From Nymphaea colorata (Eukaryota > Streptophyta > Magnoliopsida > Nymphaeales > Nymphaeaceae), in the NCBI RefSeq assembly GCF_008831285.2, contig NC_045150.1, positions 2,058,001 to 2,122,000 of the forward strand: a stretch of DNA of 64,000 bases. Reading direction: 5' to 3'. A model generated the notes under the pieces. The model did not search any database. It saw only the letters and a list, made by a program, of their open reading frames with translations, and was not told the DNA's origin. This document shows positions 45,543-57,979 of this stretch, one piece after another (positions within the stretch are counted from its first letter, which is position 1; each line of letters opens with the position of its first letter). A program made the translations under genes and the position numbers.

Positions 45543-46052
45543 TTATCCATGACACTAAGTGTTGGTTTTTACGAACTCTCTCTCTCTTTCTCTCTCTCTC
45601 TCTATATATATATATATTGTGTGTTGAAATCCTCCAACCATATTGAGTTTTGTCTAATCACTACAATTTGAAGCGTTGCATCCAGTGGACATTAATGAGT
45701 AAGGCAGTGATTTGTAAGAGGTCAGAGTGTTTCTCCATATAAACATGGATGGATAATTGTACAAATATATATATAACAATGAGAGAAATATGTGAACTAA
45801 TATTATACAACAAAAATGCTCTATTACATTTTTTTTTATATTTTTTTGTCAACTATAAAAAGTTGAAATTATTCATTGTTCATCTAACATCTAAATGTGT
45901 GTAGTACCTACTACTCTTTCTTTCATTACAACACAGTTGTGATTAAAGTATCACAAATATCGCACACGATAAACTATTGCTAATATTTATGTGGCACGAT
46001 TATCGGTACTTTATAAATCAGTGCGTCTTCTTATGCATGATGCTTCCAATGT

Positions 46053-46056
<4 letters not shown>

Positions 46057-46100
<44 letters not shown>
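46057..46100. repeat. (TA)n microsatellite
   Basis: Perfect TA run about 300 bp upstream of the METTL21-type start codon. Confidence 0.95.
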
Positions 46101-46105
<5 letters not shown>

Positions 46106-46393
46106 TAATGAAAATAAACAAGAAAGAACGTGAAACCGTAGAAAGGTGTAAAAATAGCTTTATCTTGATAGTTGTTAGTTGTTTTTGAAAGTTCACTTGA
46201 ACGCGAACAACTAAGAAATAAGGTTCTTTTTTGAGATTGTGTTTAAGATGGAGGGCTTTAAATAGATTTTGTTTTGGTCAGGCTTCATGAAAGGGAACCG
46301 AGTTACCTTGGTACTGCACGGGGCAAGAACACGCAGGACGCCACGGTCGTCGGCGACTCTGGCAGAGCTGCTCAGTGGAGGGTCGGGATTGGA

Positions 46394-49300
46394 ATGGCGA
46401 TGGAAGCGGTCGAGGAGGAGGAGGAGGAGAGACGGCGGGTGGCGGCGATGGGTTCCTACAGGGGGACGGTGCTGGCGATGAGGGACGCGGCGGAGGAAAT
46501 CCTTCTGCTATGGGCGTTCCGGCAGCCTTCTGCCAGGCCTCCCAACGCCTTCGCGCGCCAGTCGTCGCTTTCTCTCAAGATCGAAGCATGCGGCCACAAC
46601 CTCATCGTCCACCAGTCCCCGTCCTCGTTGGTAAGCTCTAAAACAGTACTTGTGATTCAGTGTCAACGATGGTTTCGTTGGTTGTCAGTTATCACAAGGC
46701 ACAGCTTGCAGTTGGAGTCCTTTTTCCAAAATTTTGGTGTTCACCCATGATGAATATTTTAATCCCATTGCTAAAATATGATCGTCTAATTGGTAGCTAG
46801 TTGAAACTGGTCTCCATGACAAGTGGATGTTGAAAATGTTTTTCTTATATGATGGTCTTGATAATGCTGGTTATATTGAACTTCCTACAAATTTGGTAAA
46901 CCATCTTCTTATCCTTAGTATATCTGCAAACTTAAAGAACGCGCGTTATGGTCTTAAACAAGAACCGAATGCATGGTCCGTTAGATATGTTATCTCCAGC
47001 ATCACATTGGGATTGAACGATGGCAACATGTTCACTAGATTCTGTTTATGATTAATTGACAACCCGTATTTAGGAAAATTCAATGGAATAACTAAGCTTT
47101 ATAACAGTTATGGAAGACATATGTTTGTAGGAACCAGCATAAGTCAATGGGAACATCCACGGAGATGAATTACGGCTGAAGAAGAACGGGAGACTCTTAG
47201 AAGATTACCATGTAGAACTAGATAGCAGGGATCAATATATTTGACTATATCTCATCCCTGAGTCAACTGACTTCTTGTTGTGCCATTGGAACAGGCTTTT
47301 TCCTACTTTGCAAATGCTTTCACATATATCATGTAGGTAGGAACGTGTGTGAATCCATGAACCCATTTTTGCCACATATAGTCGCAATAAGGAGGATTAC
47401 AGGGTATGTTTTGTTACTTGCAATCATGAAAGCATATGTACCTGACTACCGGTTTCTTTAGAGTTTAGAGTTGACAGTTTCAGATGTGGAAATTGCCAGT
47501 GAGTTAAAACTTGTAATCTACTCATTTTTTTGCTTCAGTTATTGTCTCAGGCATTGTCTCGTGTTGAACCCAGAAGAACGTAATCTTGCTCTGTCTTCCA
47601 CTAAAGCCACCAAACACATAGCGACGATCATGAAGGCTGAGGACTTTATTTAACTTAAGGTTGTTTTTGCAGTCTTCTTGGAGATCTTGGCTGTAAGACC
47701 AATTATGCTGGATGTGATAATTCAGTGCAATTCATCTTGCAAACGAAATGTACTCGTGTTCTGTTTGCCTCCAAAATGGGGAGTCCTTTTAAGGGACAGT
47801 AAAAGTAACTCTTAAAAGTAACTCGTTTCTTTACTTACTATACTAATGTAGATAATTCTCAGCCTTAGATTCACTTCAATGCCATGTTTATCAAGCAACA
47901 CACCCATTTTCACGTTAGACAAGTTATCAATAGGTTTCACTTTGGCTACCAAACTTTCCAGTCTCCTGTATATATATATATTTTTTCGATTGGAAACTTG
48001 CTCATAGCAACAAGTCAACAACCCTTGAGCTCTACAACTATTGAAGTTCTCGGGGAGTTCTCAAAGAAGTTCATTTGGAGTCTTGGTAACAGAAATAATT
48101 GGAGAATCTGATATTCTGCCGTTCAACCTCCATATGACCAGCAAAGTACACCTAAAGTCATTTACAACCATATTCGACAGATGCCAAGTTGACCACCCTT
48201 ATACTGACATTCAGACGATTGAGTAGAAAAATGTAGTATTTAGTTGTTGTAAAAGGTATATCATAACGTGTATCGATCAGGCCGACCTATATGTTGTATC
48301 GTAGATCGTAATGTATCATAAATGTAGTGTAGTGTATTATTGTAAAATTAATTTTTTTAATTCAAGAAAATACAAAAATCTTAGAAAAGATAGTGAAAAA
48401 AACAAAAAAAATCAGGAAAAATGTGTTCCGCATAAAAAACACATTTCACATAAAGATGTTCATGATTCATCATTCATAAGCCAGAATATATCAACAACAC
48501 ATTCAGAAATGAGAAATCATCGATTCAGAATAACATAATAAGCATCAATCACAAGTTTAAAATGTTATAGATTATATCACAAGTCCACACAATATAATTC
48601 ATTATTGCCAAGTACCATATATCATGATTATCGTCCAGACATCAATCAATGATAATCGTCATCATCCTCAAATTCATCCTCATTTTCTTTGTTAATTGCT
48701 TTAAATTGTAATTTTCAATGCCTTCAAATGGAATGTGTTCACCAACATATGATTGATTTTTTTAGAAAACCGGTAAAAGTTGAAACCTCCCCCTCCCACA
48801 GCTCTTATAGATGTTTAGAAAGTGGAAGGGAGGAGCTATTTGAAAAAGAAGCTAAAAAAACAAGGTTTTCCCTTTTTGTCCCCATATCATAAAATATGGG
48901 GGCATATTGGACGTATCGTACGATATGGCCCTTGTATCGCATGATACGGGCGGTATGCCTACAATACACAGGCGTGTCTTGTATCATAGGCATATCGTAT
49001 AGGTTTCTCAAATCTATACGATACGTATTGCACGATATTGATAAAACTTACACCCAACCTAGATAGCATGCCAGCATGTTCTCATCTTAATTTTGTTTGT
49101 TTCAAGTTTCAACATGCATAGCAAAGAAGGAATTAGAAGAAGAATAAAGTAAGGTGAAGGCAAAGGAGAGAAGGAAAAAAGGCTCACCTTGTGTCTGCTT
49201 TCATTAATATTGTTGCTATGGTTTGAGACGGTAGCTGGATGGAGGTACACCCTTGGATACTAATCCATCAAGCAAAGAGGAGGAGGTAGAAAAGATCAGA

Positions 49301-52300
49301 AAAAAGAAATAAAAAGGTGGAATTGCACACTGAACCTGCTAAACAGCAAGCTTATACTTTTTGTCTCTCTACATGCTAAGTCAAACAAGTTCTGATTTCT
49401 GTATAGTGGTTTTACATAAAAAGTTTGATATAAAATGTTGTTTCAACCTTTTACACACAACTGCTGTTGGTGGAATGGGTCAGATGCCAGTTTGCACATG
49501 ACGTTGCAATTTTGCTGCAAATGTTTCAATTTTTTTTTAGCTGATCATCACTTTTTTGGATTAGTTACCAACTTGGAAAAATTTTCAGCTTGTGCAAAGG
49601 CCTTCACACAAGTAGAATGAGCTAAGATGGCATGACTGAGTTGTGATTACTTTAGTTTGGTCTGCTCAAAAGTGGATCTTCATGCACCTGAAGATTGATG
49701 GTCTAAGATCTAACTGCACCAAGATCGCCACTCAATGAGATCTTAGGCTTTGTATTTGATACAAGTGGTCATTGTGATGAGGGAACCATGAATGCCACTT
49801 TCTACCTGCAAGAAAGTTCTTGGTGAGACTTTGACAGAAAGTGCTGCAACGTGGCAAGGGCTATTGTGGCTTAGTTCAAGCTTACAGTGGCCGGGTCATA
49901 GTTTTACCTATATTTCAATTAAATTGGATTACCTCAACTTTTCTTGGTTTTTTTTCTTTTCCTATTTGTTGGTTTTCTGATGAATGATATGCTGTTTTAT
50001 CACTAAGGCTTATTTATGGATAGTTCTTATTGCCTTTGGGAAAGTAAAGTAACAAATAGGTCCACCTAAGATGCTGTTTCAGACGTTAAGATACCCTCAA
50101 CCCCGTGTCTTTGCTCTAATAATCCTTCTCCATTTTAGGGTACACCTGGAGTAACTGGTGCTGTAATGTGGGACAGTGGTGTCGTTCTTGCAAAGTTCTT
50201 GGAGCATGCTGTCGATTCCGGTTCACTCGATCTTCAAGGAAAAAAGGCTGTAGAACTCGGCTCAGGATGTGGACTGGTAGGGTAAGATCTTGGTAGCAAG
50301 AAGTTCAAAATGGTTGATAGTAGTAGCAGATTTTTGTTCTTGCTTGATCTTTATGAAAGTATGAGCTGAGTCACCATTTTGATAATTAGATGGATAGAAA
50401 TTTGGTAGCACAAGCCTGCTAATGAAAATGACCCACTGCTCATATGTGGAACAACTTTATCTGAATTGCCACTTCTTAAACAAGGAGTCAGTAGTATGCA
50501 AGTGGTTTAAAGCAAGATTATCCATACCAACCTTTGTTGAATATCTCTGACTCTGATCAGCTGATTCTCCATGATGGCCATATTCTTTTCTTCATATGTC
50601 CAAGGAGAGGCCAATTGCTCACGCAAATCGTCACTATTGCTGGATGTGTCAGTGTGAATGGTATACCATTAACTAAACCTTAATAACCTCAAAGACTATT
50701 TCAAGGTTTTAAGTAAACCCTAGACCGAGAGTTCAGGTATTTGTCATGGCCTTCATAGCAGTTAGCATTTTGAGTTTATGCCTACAGCATTTTAGCTTCT
50801 CTATCATTAAGCTGGTTTCATTGCATGTTTCAGTTGCATTGGTGCCCTACTTGGAGCTGAAGTCATTCTAACAGATTTGCCTGATCGATTGAAACTACTG
50901 AGGAAGAATGTTGAAGACAACCTGAGCCACGGTCAAATACGAGGTTCTGCCGTAGTTTCTGAGCTCACATGGGGAGATGATTTATACCTTGAGTTGATCG
51001 ATCCCTTACCGGACTTTGGTGACAACCTTCTCACCTTTTCTGTTCTTTTATTTTAGATAATAGTCATCCTAAAGTTTCCAATGTTAAATTTCTAGATGTT
51101 GCCTTGCCTGCTGGTCCCATAAGGTTTTGTTGACATTGGTGCCAATTCTATCAGTTCCCAAGTTTATGAAAATGATTTTTAAAATGGTTTAACCAGCTAA
51201 CATATGTCTAGTTTTAGCTCCAAGGAGAAGGATATATTCTAGAGTGACAGGGTAAGGGTATCAACTAAATAGGTTTTCTTGTTAACTTTATTGCATAATT
51301 TATGGAAGTCTAGTCCATTTCTGTAGGTTGTCTTATTTTACTTTTTAATATTTTATTCCTTAAACTCTTGCTGAAGGAGACACCACAAAACTGGTCTGTC
51401 AAAATCTTCACCATCAAATAGCTCGAATCAAGTACTTATTGCTCTAGAGTACATAACTGCGAGTGAGCAGTTAGAACAACAATGTACTTCTAACGAATCA
51501 ACTGAGTCAGGTCAAGATGCTTAAACAAGTAGACATTCATGTAATTGTGGATAGGAAGTTAATTAGCTGAAGGCTGAAACTTGTCTCGTGATTTTGAATG
51601 ACTGGTTCATGATTTCTGCATTAATCAGTGAAACCAATTCATTGAAGAGAAAAGAGAACTTCCATGAGTTGTAATTCACTTTACATGATTTTCGAGGTCA
51701 TAGGATATGGTAAGGTCTGTTTAAGATAAATGTCAAATTATTAAAGTATGAGTATCTATTTGAAGATGCATCATTATATGCAAAATGATTTGATAGATAT
51801 GTGTTTTCATTTCAAGATTATCCCACTGTGAAGCTGTCTTACCGTGAGACTGCTTCATTCAGCATGTTGACTATCGGGGGGGTTCCATGCCCCTGAACAA
51901 TTTCTTCAAGTCGGCCTTCCCCTGAAGAAATTTTTCAGGAATTTCAGTTGGATCTCTACAGATACGACTGAGAATACGGAAAAGCAGTACGAAAGTCTTT
52001 TAAAACGGATAAATCATCCCTGTTGCACAAGCTGGAACACATTCATCTCGATAAATCCAAGGGTTGAAACACGTCCTGATAGATTTACATAATCTGTCTT
52101 TGGCATGTTTTTTTTCTGAAACGTTTGAGGAGAGAAAAGGTCCACATCAAACATTGTCTTATAGTTGAGCCATTTTGAGGGATTCAAGGGGACTGTACGT
52201 CAGCTTTTGACATGGGAGCAGCTGCAGCTCGTGCCAGAAAAAAATGTCACTGATTCAAGCTGAACTTAGTATTCCAGTGCTGTCTTTTTTGTTGTAATGT

Positions 52301-52701
52301 AGATAATTTCAGCCCTCGTGGTTTAAGAGCATACGAGGAATATTATCTTTCTTCTTTTGTAGTATTTGGATCGGATGTTGTCTATAATGAAGCTGCTGTC
52401 GATGATTTGCTTATCACCCTCAGGCAACTATCTACAAATCATACCACCATTTTCATATCAGGAGAACTGCGAAATGGTTAGGTCATTGTTTTTGCTCTGT
52501 CCCTCCCTCTCTCTCTCTCTCTCTCTAAGACAGACGTTAACCAATATGCATTTTTTTGCAGATGTTGTACTCGAATACTTTTTAGAAGCTGCCATGAAGG
52601 ATTTTACAGTTGGGCAAGTGGAACAGTCCCAGTGGCATCCGGACTATCAGAACGAACGAATAGTTATTTTTGTTCTAGTCAAGAAAAAGTTTGTGGCCTA
52701 A
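46394..52701 (+). CDS. METTL21-type protein-lysine methyltransferase, 272 residues, 5 exons
   Basis: A SAM-dependent seven-beta-strand methyltransferase of the METTL21/FAM86-like group, whose members methylate lysines on chaperones and translation factors; this one's substrate is unknown. Exons: 46394-46630, 50139-50281, 50834-51018, 52363-52476, 52562-52701. The sum is 819 nt. SAM-binding motif I is VELGSGCGLVG (about 117-127). The second strand region reads LGAEVILTDLPDRLKLLRKN. The DxxY signature is DVVY (193-196), followed by RQLSTNHTTIFISGELRN. WDSGVVLAKF before motif I is also family-typical. The ATG at 46394 is chosen because it begins the GC-rich, acidic N-terminus (MAMEAVEEEEEERRR); the frame is also open upstream to 46274, so an earlier start cannot be ruled out. 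Intron 1 is 3.5 kb and contains retrotransposon debris. Confidence 0.92.
46827..47790 (+). mobile_element. Decayed Ty1/copia pol relic in intron 1 of the METTL21-type gene
   Basis: LKNARYGLKQEPNAW near 46940 matches the copia reverse-transcriptase segment that usually reads LKxALYGLKQAPRAW. At 47575-47650 the frame reads NLALSSTKATKHIATIMKAE, matching the RNase H start (VALSSTEAEYIA type). GDLGCKTNYAGCDNSVQFIL follows, resembling the CDNxSAI RNase H segment. Multiple stops and large internal loss are evident. It is same-sense with the host gene. No LTRs were identified. Confidence 0.7.
48255..49045. repeat. Region with CGTATCG/CGATAC-rich ends
   Basis: Clusters of short words (GTATCG, CGATAC, ATATCG and the palindrome TCGTACGA) lie at 48255-48330 and 48888-49040, with a roughly 550-bp AT-rich interior lacking them. 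Read inverted, the right cluster begins TTTTATCAATATCGTGCAAT then ACGTATCG. The left begins GTATATCATAACGTGTATCG. It may be a DNA transposon with sub-terminal repeats. Confidence 0.4.
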
Positions 52702-54711
52702 CTTGACGATGGTCTTCATTTTACTTTTTGTTCAGCCCATGTTTTTCTTTCATCTTCTCTCGCTTTGGAAGTAATCCATCAATCAGCTAGCCTTCTTCAG
52801 CTGTTTGCATTAAAACTATAAATAAGAGAAATGCTACTTGAACAAGGTATGTCATGTACAAAATACTAGTCTGCAGTTTTTCTGTTTTTGACCCCAAAAA
52901 ACCATAATTTTGCCTCGAAGGTTTTTGAAGTCATGGCTGCAATGTAGAAGTTCCCACCCTCTGAATTCCATAAGCATTTTCCTTACCATGTGGAAGTTCA
53001 TGCAATGTATATCTTCTGATGAGATCGAAGAGGCCATATTAGATGACTTTGAAGTCTGGAGTTCTATTTTCTCTTTTCCAGTAAGGGAATGTTTCATTTA
53101 AGAGACCATATTTTACCTCTAATCTTGAACATGTCCTTACAGTTTATGATTTTATTATATGGGTCTTCAGTTTTTCTGAAGTAAAATAAGCGCTTGCCTT
53201 TTCCTTTTTCTTTTGATTCTAATTAACATCTAACTCATGATGAAAGAAGGCAATGAATCTGATATTCCTGCTCACACAAAAGGTGAGGAAATTTCTTAAC
53301 TTAAGAAGTTAAGTGTTGAAAAATATAAGTTTCATGCGTTTTAGCATATCATCATTTACTTCGACGCCCTTTTTTGGTTGTCAACAAGCAAGGCCTCTCT
53401 ATCATGGGTATCAGAAACGTGTTGCCTGTGTGGTGTATAAAACTTTAGCCAGAATGACGGCCTCTAAGTGGAACTTTCTCAAAAATTCATATATTTTCCA
53501 CCTGTTACTTCTTAATCACAGGAACAATGCAACGTTCACACACAGCATCATAGTCAATCTTTATTATTATTATTTTCTTTTTTAACCTAACAATATGAAG
53601 CCGGGAAACAAGCAGCATTGTTGAAAGCGCCAAAATTAAATACGAATACATTTTTATTTGCTTACTTTTGATGTATTTAATAATAAAAAATTCATTAATG
53701 AGGGCGAGGCCTTGCCAACTGTAAGAAGAGGCCCCTATTCGTGTACCAAATTTTAAAGTTCGAAGGCTCTCTTATCCAAGCTCAGAAAACGATATAAGAA
53801 AATACTCTTCCCCCATCTAGTTTAAATTTTTAATGAAACGTTTGGCTGACACAAAGACGAGGTATTTTGGGGTGTCATCAAAATTGAGTTTGAGGAAAGT
53901 TTAGTTTTTCTTTGTAAAAGTAGTGAAAAATCTCGATCCCAATAGCATAACCATGAATTTTGAGCTTATGGTACTAATTAAAAAACTCTTAAAAGTATAC
54001 AAATGAGTAAATGTTTAAGGTAACAGTATGAAACTAAATAATTTAAGTGAAACTGGTGTGGGCAATGTGGCTTCTGCCGCTGCTTTATCAGCTTATTCAT
54101 AAAACCCGAGTTTTAAATGTCTCACCAAAAATTTAAAAACCCATGTTTTTTAACTCATTAAAAAAAACTTTATTTTTCTGTGTTAGTCTTCTAAGTATGT
54201 ACTTGGAGAGAAATATGAAAAACTCAAAAGTGGAAAAAAAGTAAATTACCATTTATGGAAAGACAAAAATGCCCTCAAGCAGTGACCTGGTGGCTTATAA
54301 CTGCATTCGGCATTATACAACGGTAAAATACGTAAACTTCTTAACGGTTGTTGTAAATTTCACCATTGCAAGTGAAATTCCTCATAAAATATTCATGCAA
54401 ACATAGCCACAAAATTTTAGATATCCTTTCTAGGTGATTTGGCGCGCAACAAGTAGTTTTCTGAATTTTGATTGGACCCAGGGGGCTTGACTGAAAATCT
54501 TATCAAATGCTATCCAAACAAACATGCTGTTGGGCAGACATACGTTGAACAGATGGATTAATTATCAAACAAGTACTAACATGAATCTACCTCTTATATA
54601 ACACCTCCCTTAGCGACGGCTGTACGTGATACTAATCCTCTTGATTTGGGTGGAGTTTTTTTTTTCTGTGTTCAAGTTTAACAAATGATAAACATATATT
54701 GATTTACCTAA

Positions 54712-54885
54712 TAGGGGTAGAGCCAAAAAACTTTGTTGAGGCAGACCAAAATAAAGTTTAAAATTTTGACTATGTTTGAAATATATTTTTTTAAAATTTT
54801 TATATAACAACTGAAATTTTTTAAAATTTATATGTAATTTTTTTTTTAATTTTGAGGTAGGGCCAGGCCCATACATGCCCTCGAT
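54712..54885. repeat. Dispersed AT-rich repeat (copy B)
   Basis: Same block order as 868-1062: a GGG(G)AGAGCC start, AAATTTTTATATAACAACTG, AAAATTTATATGTAATTT, then a GC-richer end (GGTAGGGCCAGGCCC). Confidence 0.6.
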
Positions 54886-56326
54886 TTATCTTAATGAACT
54901 ACTTAGCACAAGCTTAGAGAGAGAAAGTGGGAGGGAGATAGAGAGATTATGAATTATAAAATATGAAAGCACTTCAAAAGTTGGGCCTTGTTTTCGTAAA
55001 CAAGTCTTACTAAAATATTTATGCATTTTTTAAGGACCCTTTTTGTAAATGTCATGTGCATTAGGAACTGCAACCCACTAACTGTCGTTATAAAATATTT
55101 TAAAAGCATCATTAAAGGGAGCAAGAGACTGCCAGTCTTTTTTTTAAGGAGCCATTAAATGCAAGTATAATGGTCCACACCAAGCAATAAAAGGAACAAT
55201 AACGATTTACATTGGAATATGTAACCAAATTAGTTTATGTTTCCCATCTCCCTTCCACTCTTACTAAGATGTGGATATCTTTCCCAAGCATACAAGTCAT
55301 TAAATAGTCTAATTATTTCTGTTTCCTCGGGAATTAACATGCATTTTTTTAGGGGGTTAAGATGTTGAAAAGCTGATAATAATATGTAATGATATAATTA
55401 ATGGTCATAATGCAAATTGTCATAATGAAAAACAAAAGGCCAATTTATATAAAATGAAAAATAAAGGTAAAAGCTGCAAATTCAAATTCCACTAAATAAA
55501 TCAACTTTTACTATTTGATTCACGGTTTGAAAAAGCTTACTTTTTCCCTTTGTAAACCTATCAAAAAGCTGCCCTTACAGTGAAACCATCATATCGAAAA
55601 AGTAAGATTAGCTGTGGCTCATAATTAAGGAGGGCTGCAAAAGCCGGTTTATGAACCGAATCGGTGACGCGGCCGATTCCAATTTACCGATTCAGGTGAA
55701 TCAATCGCGATTCAGTGAAAAAATATTTGAAATGTTTGTTTGAACGATAGTGAATGAAAATGTATTAACACAATGAAAAATTATAAAATATGTTAAGAAG
55801 TTAGTAAAAACTTAATAGAGGACGCTGGCCGGTTCTAATGAATGGAACCTTCAAATTGCCATTCTCCACATAATCAAATAAGTACAGTTTTATACAAAAT
55901 ATTAGTGAAAAAAAAAACTTTTAGGCATAATATGCTAAAAGTAAAGATTTAGGTAGCATTTAGTCTATATCTTTTTAAAAATGGCCTTTAAATCAAACTT
56001 GAGAAATTGGTTTACAAGCTTGGATAAAAGAACCAAAACATATATACATTTAACATATATTTGGTGAATAAACATTTAAGGTGGCAGTTATTCCAATTGT
56101 ATCAGACACGTCATTATTCCAATTTCTAGAGACACTTTCTCTCGACTGCAAGGATGTAACTTATAGTTGACAGTTATTCCATTTCTAAACTCGGAGGGGC
56201 CCAACCTTTTTTAAAAACATGAAATATGATTTTTTAAATATTACTTAAAAGTTGCAGCTCGTATATTGAAAAACCGTATAAATAGCAAGGAGAAATGAAA
56301 AAATAGAAATTTGTTGTGTTATAAAA

Positions 56327-56565
56327 GGGAAATGGGAATAGAAATTGTTTTTTTCACAGTTTGCCCAAAATAGAGAAATGGGAATAGAAATTGATTTTTT
56401 CACATTTTTCCCAAAATAGGAAAATGGGAATAGAATTTGATTTTTTCACATTTTGCTCAAAATAGAGAAATGGGAATAGGAATTCATTTTTTCACATTTT
56501 GCCCAAAATAGGAAAATAGGAATAGAAATTGATTTTTTCACAGTTTGTCCAAAATAGAACAATGA
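56327..56565. repeat. 46-bp tandem array, about five units
   Basis: The unit runs GAAATGGGAATAGAAATTGA, TTTTTTCACA, then TTTTGCCCAAAATAG. Units begin about every 46 bp (for example GAAATTG at 56341 and 56387). They differ by a few substitutions each, and the last unit is the most diverged. Confidence 0.9.
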
Positions 56566-57979
56566 GCCGCAGCGGTAAGTCTCGGAAGTTCGGAACTAAG
56601 CCAAAGCGTTGAACTGAAAAGTGAAAAACCCTCCCAAAAGGAAAACCGTAAAAAGGAAAGAAGCCAACTTTTTATTATTTCGCCTTACCTTTTGCTTATA
56701 ATTTAGAAAAACTACCTCGTAACCTTTTGTTTTCAGCAACTTAGCTTTTCATAAATGCAATTAAATAACGGCATAGAATAAACTTCCGTTCGCTTGAAAA
56801 CTGCAAGAGCACAGATTAGAGATACAAAATAATACTGAAAAAATACATTACAGTTAAGTTTTTATGTTAAAGGTCACCGGAGATTTATTGTAAAGGATAG
56901 TTTTCATCAAGAGCGTGCGCGTTATTGAAAAAGTAAAAGACATAACCTGTTTTTAAATTATAAGAAAAAGGTAAGTCCAAAAAAGAAAATTTTTCTGAAA
57001 GGATAAACTTTGGAGAGGGACATATCTGCCAATAAGATAAATCTGACTTGCCTTTGAAGTAAAACCCCGGCAGCAGGAATCTATATAATATTCTTCCTTT
57101 CTTTTTCCCTCCAGAGTTCGGTCAGTGCGTTCACGGGACAACGGAAACCTAAGTAATATATTATTAAACGGAAGGTAGAGACCAGAGAAGAGGGAGAGGA
57201 AGAGGGAGAGAGACAGAGAGAGTTGCTTTGCTTCTACTCTCTTCTTCTACCCTCTTCTTCTCTTCTTGAACTCTGCCTTCTCCGTTCACTGTATTCATTT
57301 CTTTGAGGTGCTCCTCCAGCCAACTACAAGTTTTCTTTTCTGGCGTTTCCCCGCTAGAAAACGAAGCTGTTTGCGGCATTGCACAAGCATGTGGCCTGTG
57401 CTTGCCAAATAGTACAGCAAAATCTGAGAGAGGGAGTGTGTGTTGCTTTGCTTGCTAACTTGAACTCTGCCCGTTCATCCATTTCCAGCCTCGTCAAGCC
57501 AACTAGTTTTCCGGCATTCCCATGCCAGTGAAAGAAGCTATTCTAGGTACTGCCTCCTGAGGAATATCTTGACTATTACTGTACCACAGTACCAGTCCGT
57601 GCTTCTCTCGCCGGAAAACAGAGACAAGTTACGAATATTTTCGGTTTTTTAACCTGTCGAGGAAACAGCGAAGAGACACCTAAAAATCCTTTCTTTCTGC
57701 TACCAGATGACCTGCTTGAACTCCATCCTCATTTTTATCAGAACCTTACTTGAAAGCTGCAGAACACCCCGTTTTTTCTTGCCGGAAAATCCTGAAAGAC
57801 ATCACCTTTTCCCCTTCTAATGCCCACAGAACACTCTGTTCCTTCGTCCCCACTAAGAAATCAACTTTCTTCAGCGGGAAAAATCGAGTTTTGGCTGCAT
57901 TGTCATAAGGAAAGCATCGAACAAGCTTAGAAACTTGGTTCGTTTTTAGCCACATATTGCCGGAAACGTCTGGTAAACA

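Larger units (their letters stand above)
44300..46393. other. Divergent spacer between the G-patch and METTL21-type genes
   Basis: About 2.1 kb, AT-rich, holding both promoters. It includes a 25-bp tandem duplication, a dispersed repeat, a CT/TA tract at about 45580-45617 and a (TA)n tract at 46057-46100. No other gene is recognised. Confidence 0.5.
52702..57979. other. Intergenic spacer and upstream region of the KORRIGAN-type gene
   Basis: AT-rich with no recognised gene. It holds a dispersed repeat (54712-54885) and a 46-bp tandem array (56327-56565). The interval 57170-57979 is more GC- and CT-rich, with pyrimidine blocks, and probably forms the promoter and 5' leader of the endoglucanase gene; leader introns are possible. 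Confidence 0.5.

Noticed and set aside
46269-46641. Other plus-strand frames over METTL21 exon 1
   Set aside because: GC-rich first exons are open in several frames; only the frame from 46394 joins in phase to the SAM-binding exon.
52910-53101. 63-codon frame after the METTL21-type gene
   Set aside because: It lies where a 3' UTR or spacer is expected, and there is no recognisable domain or splice signal.
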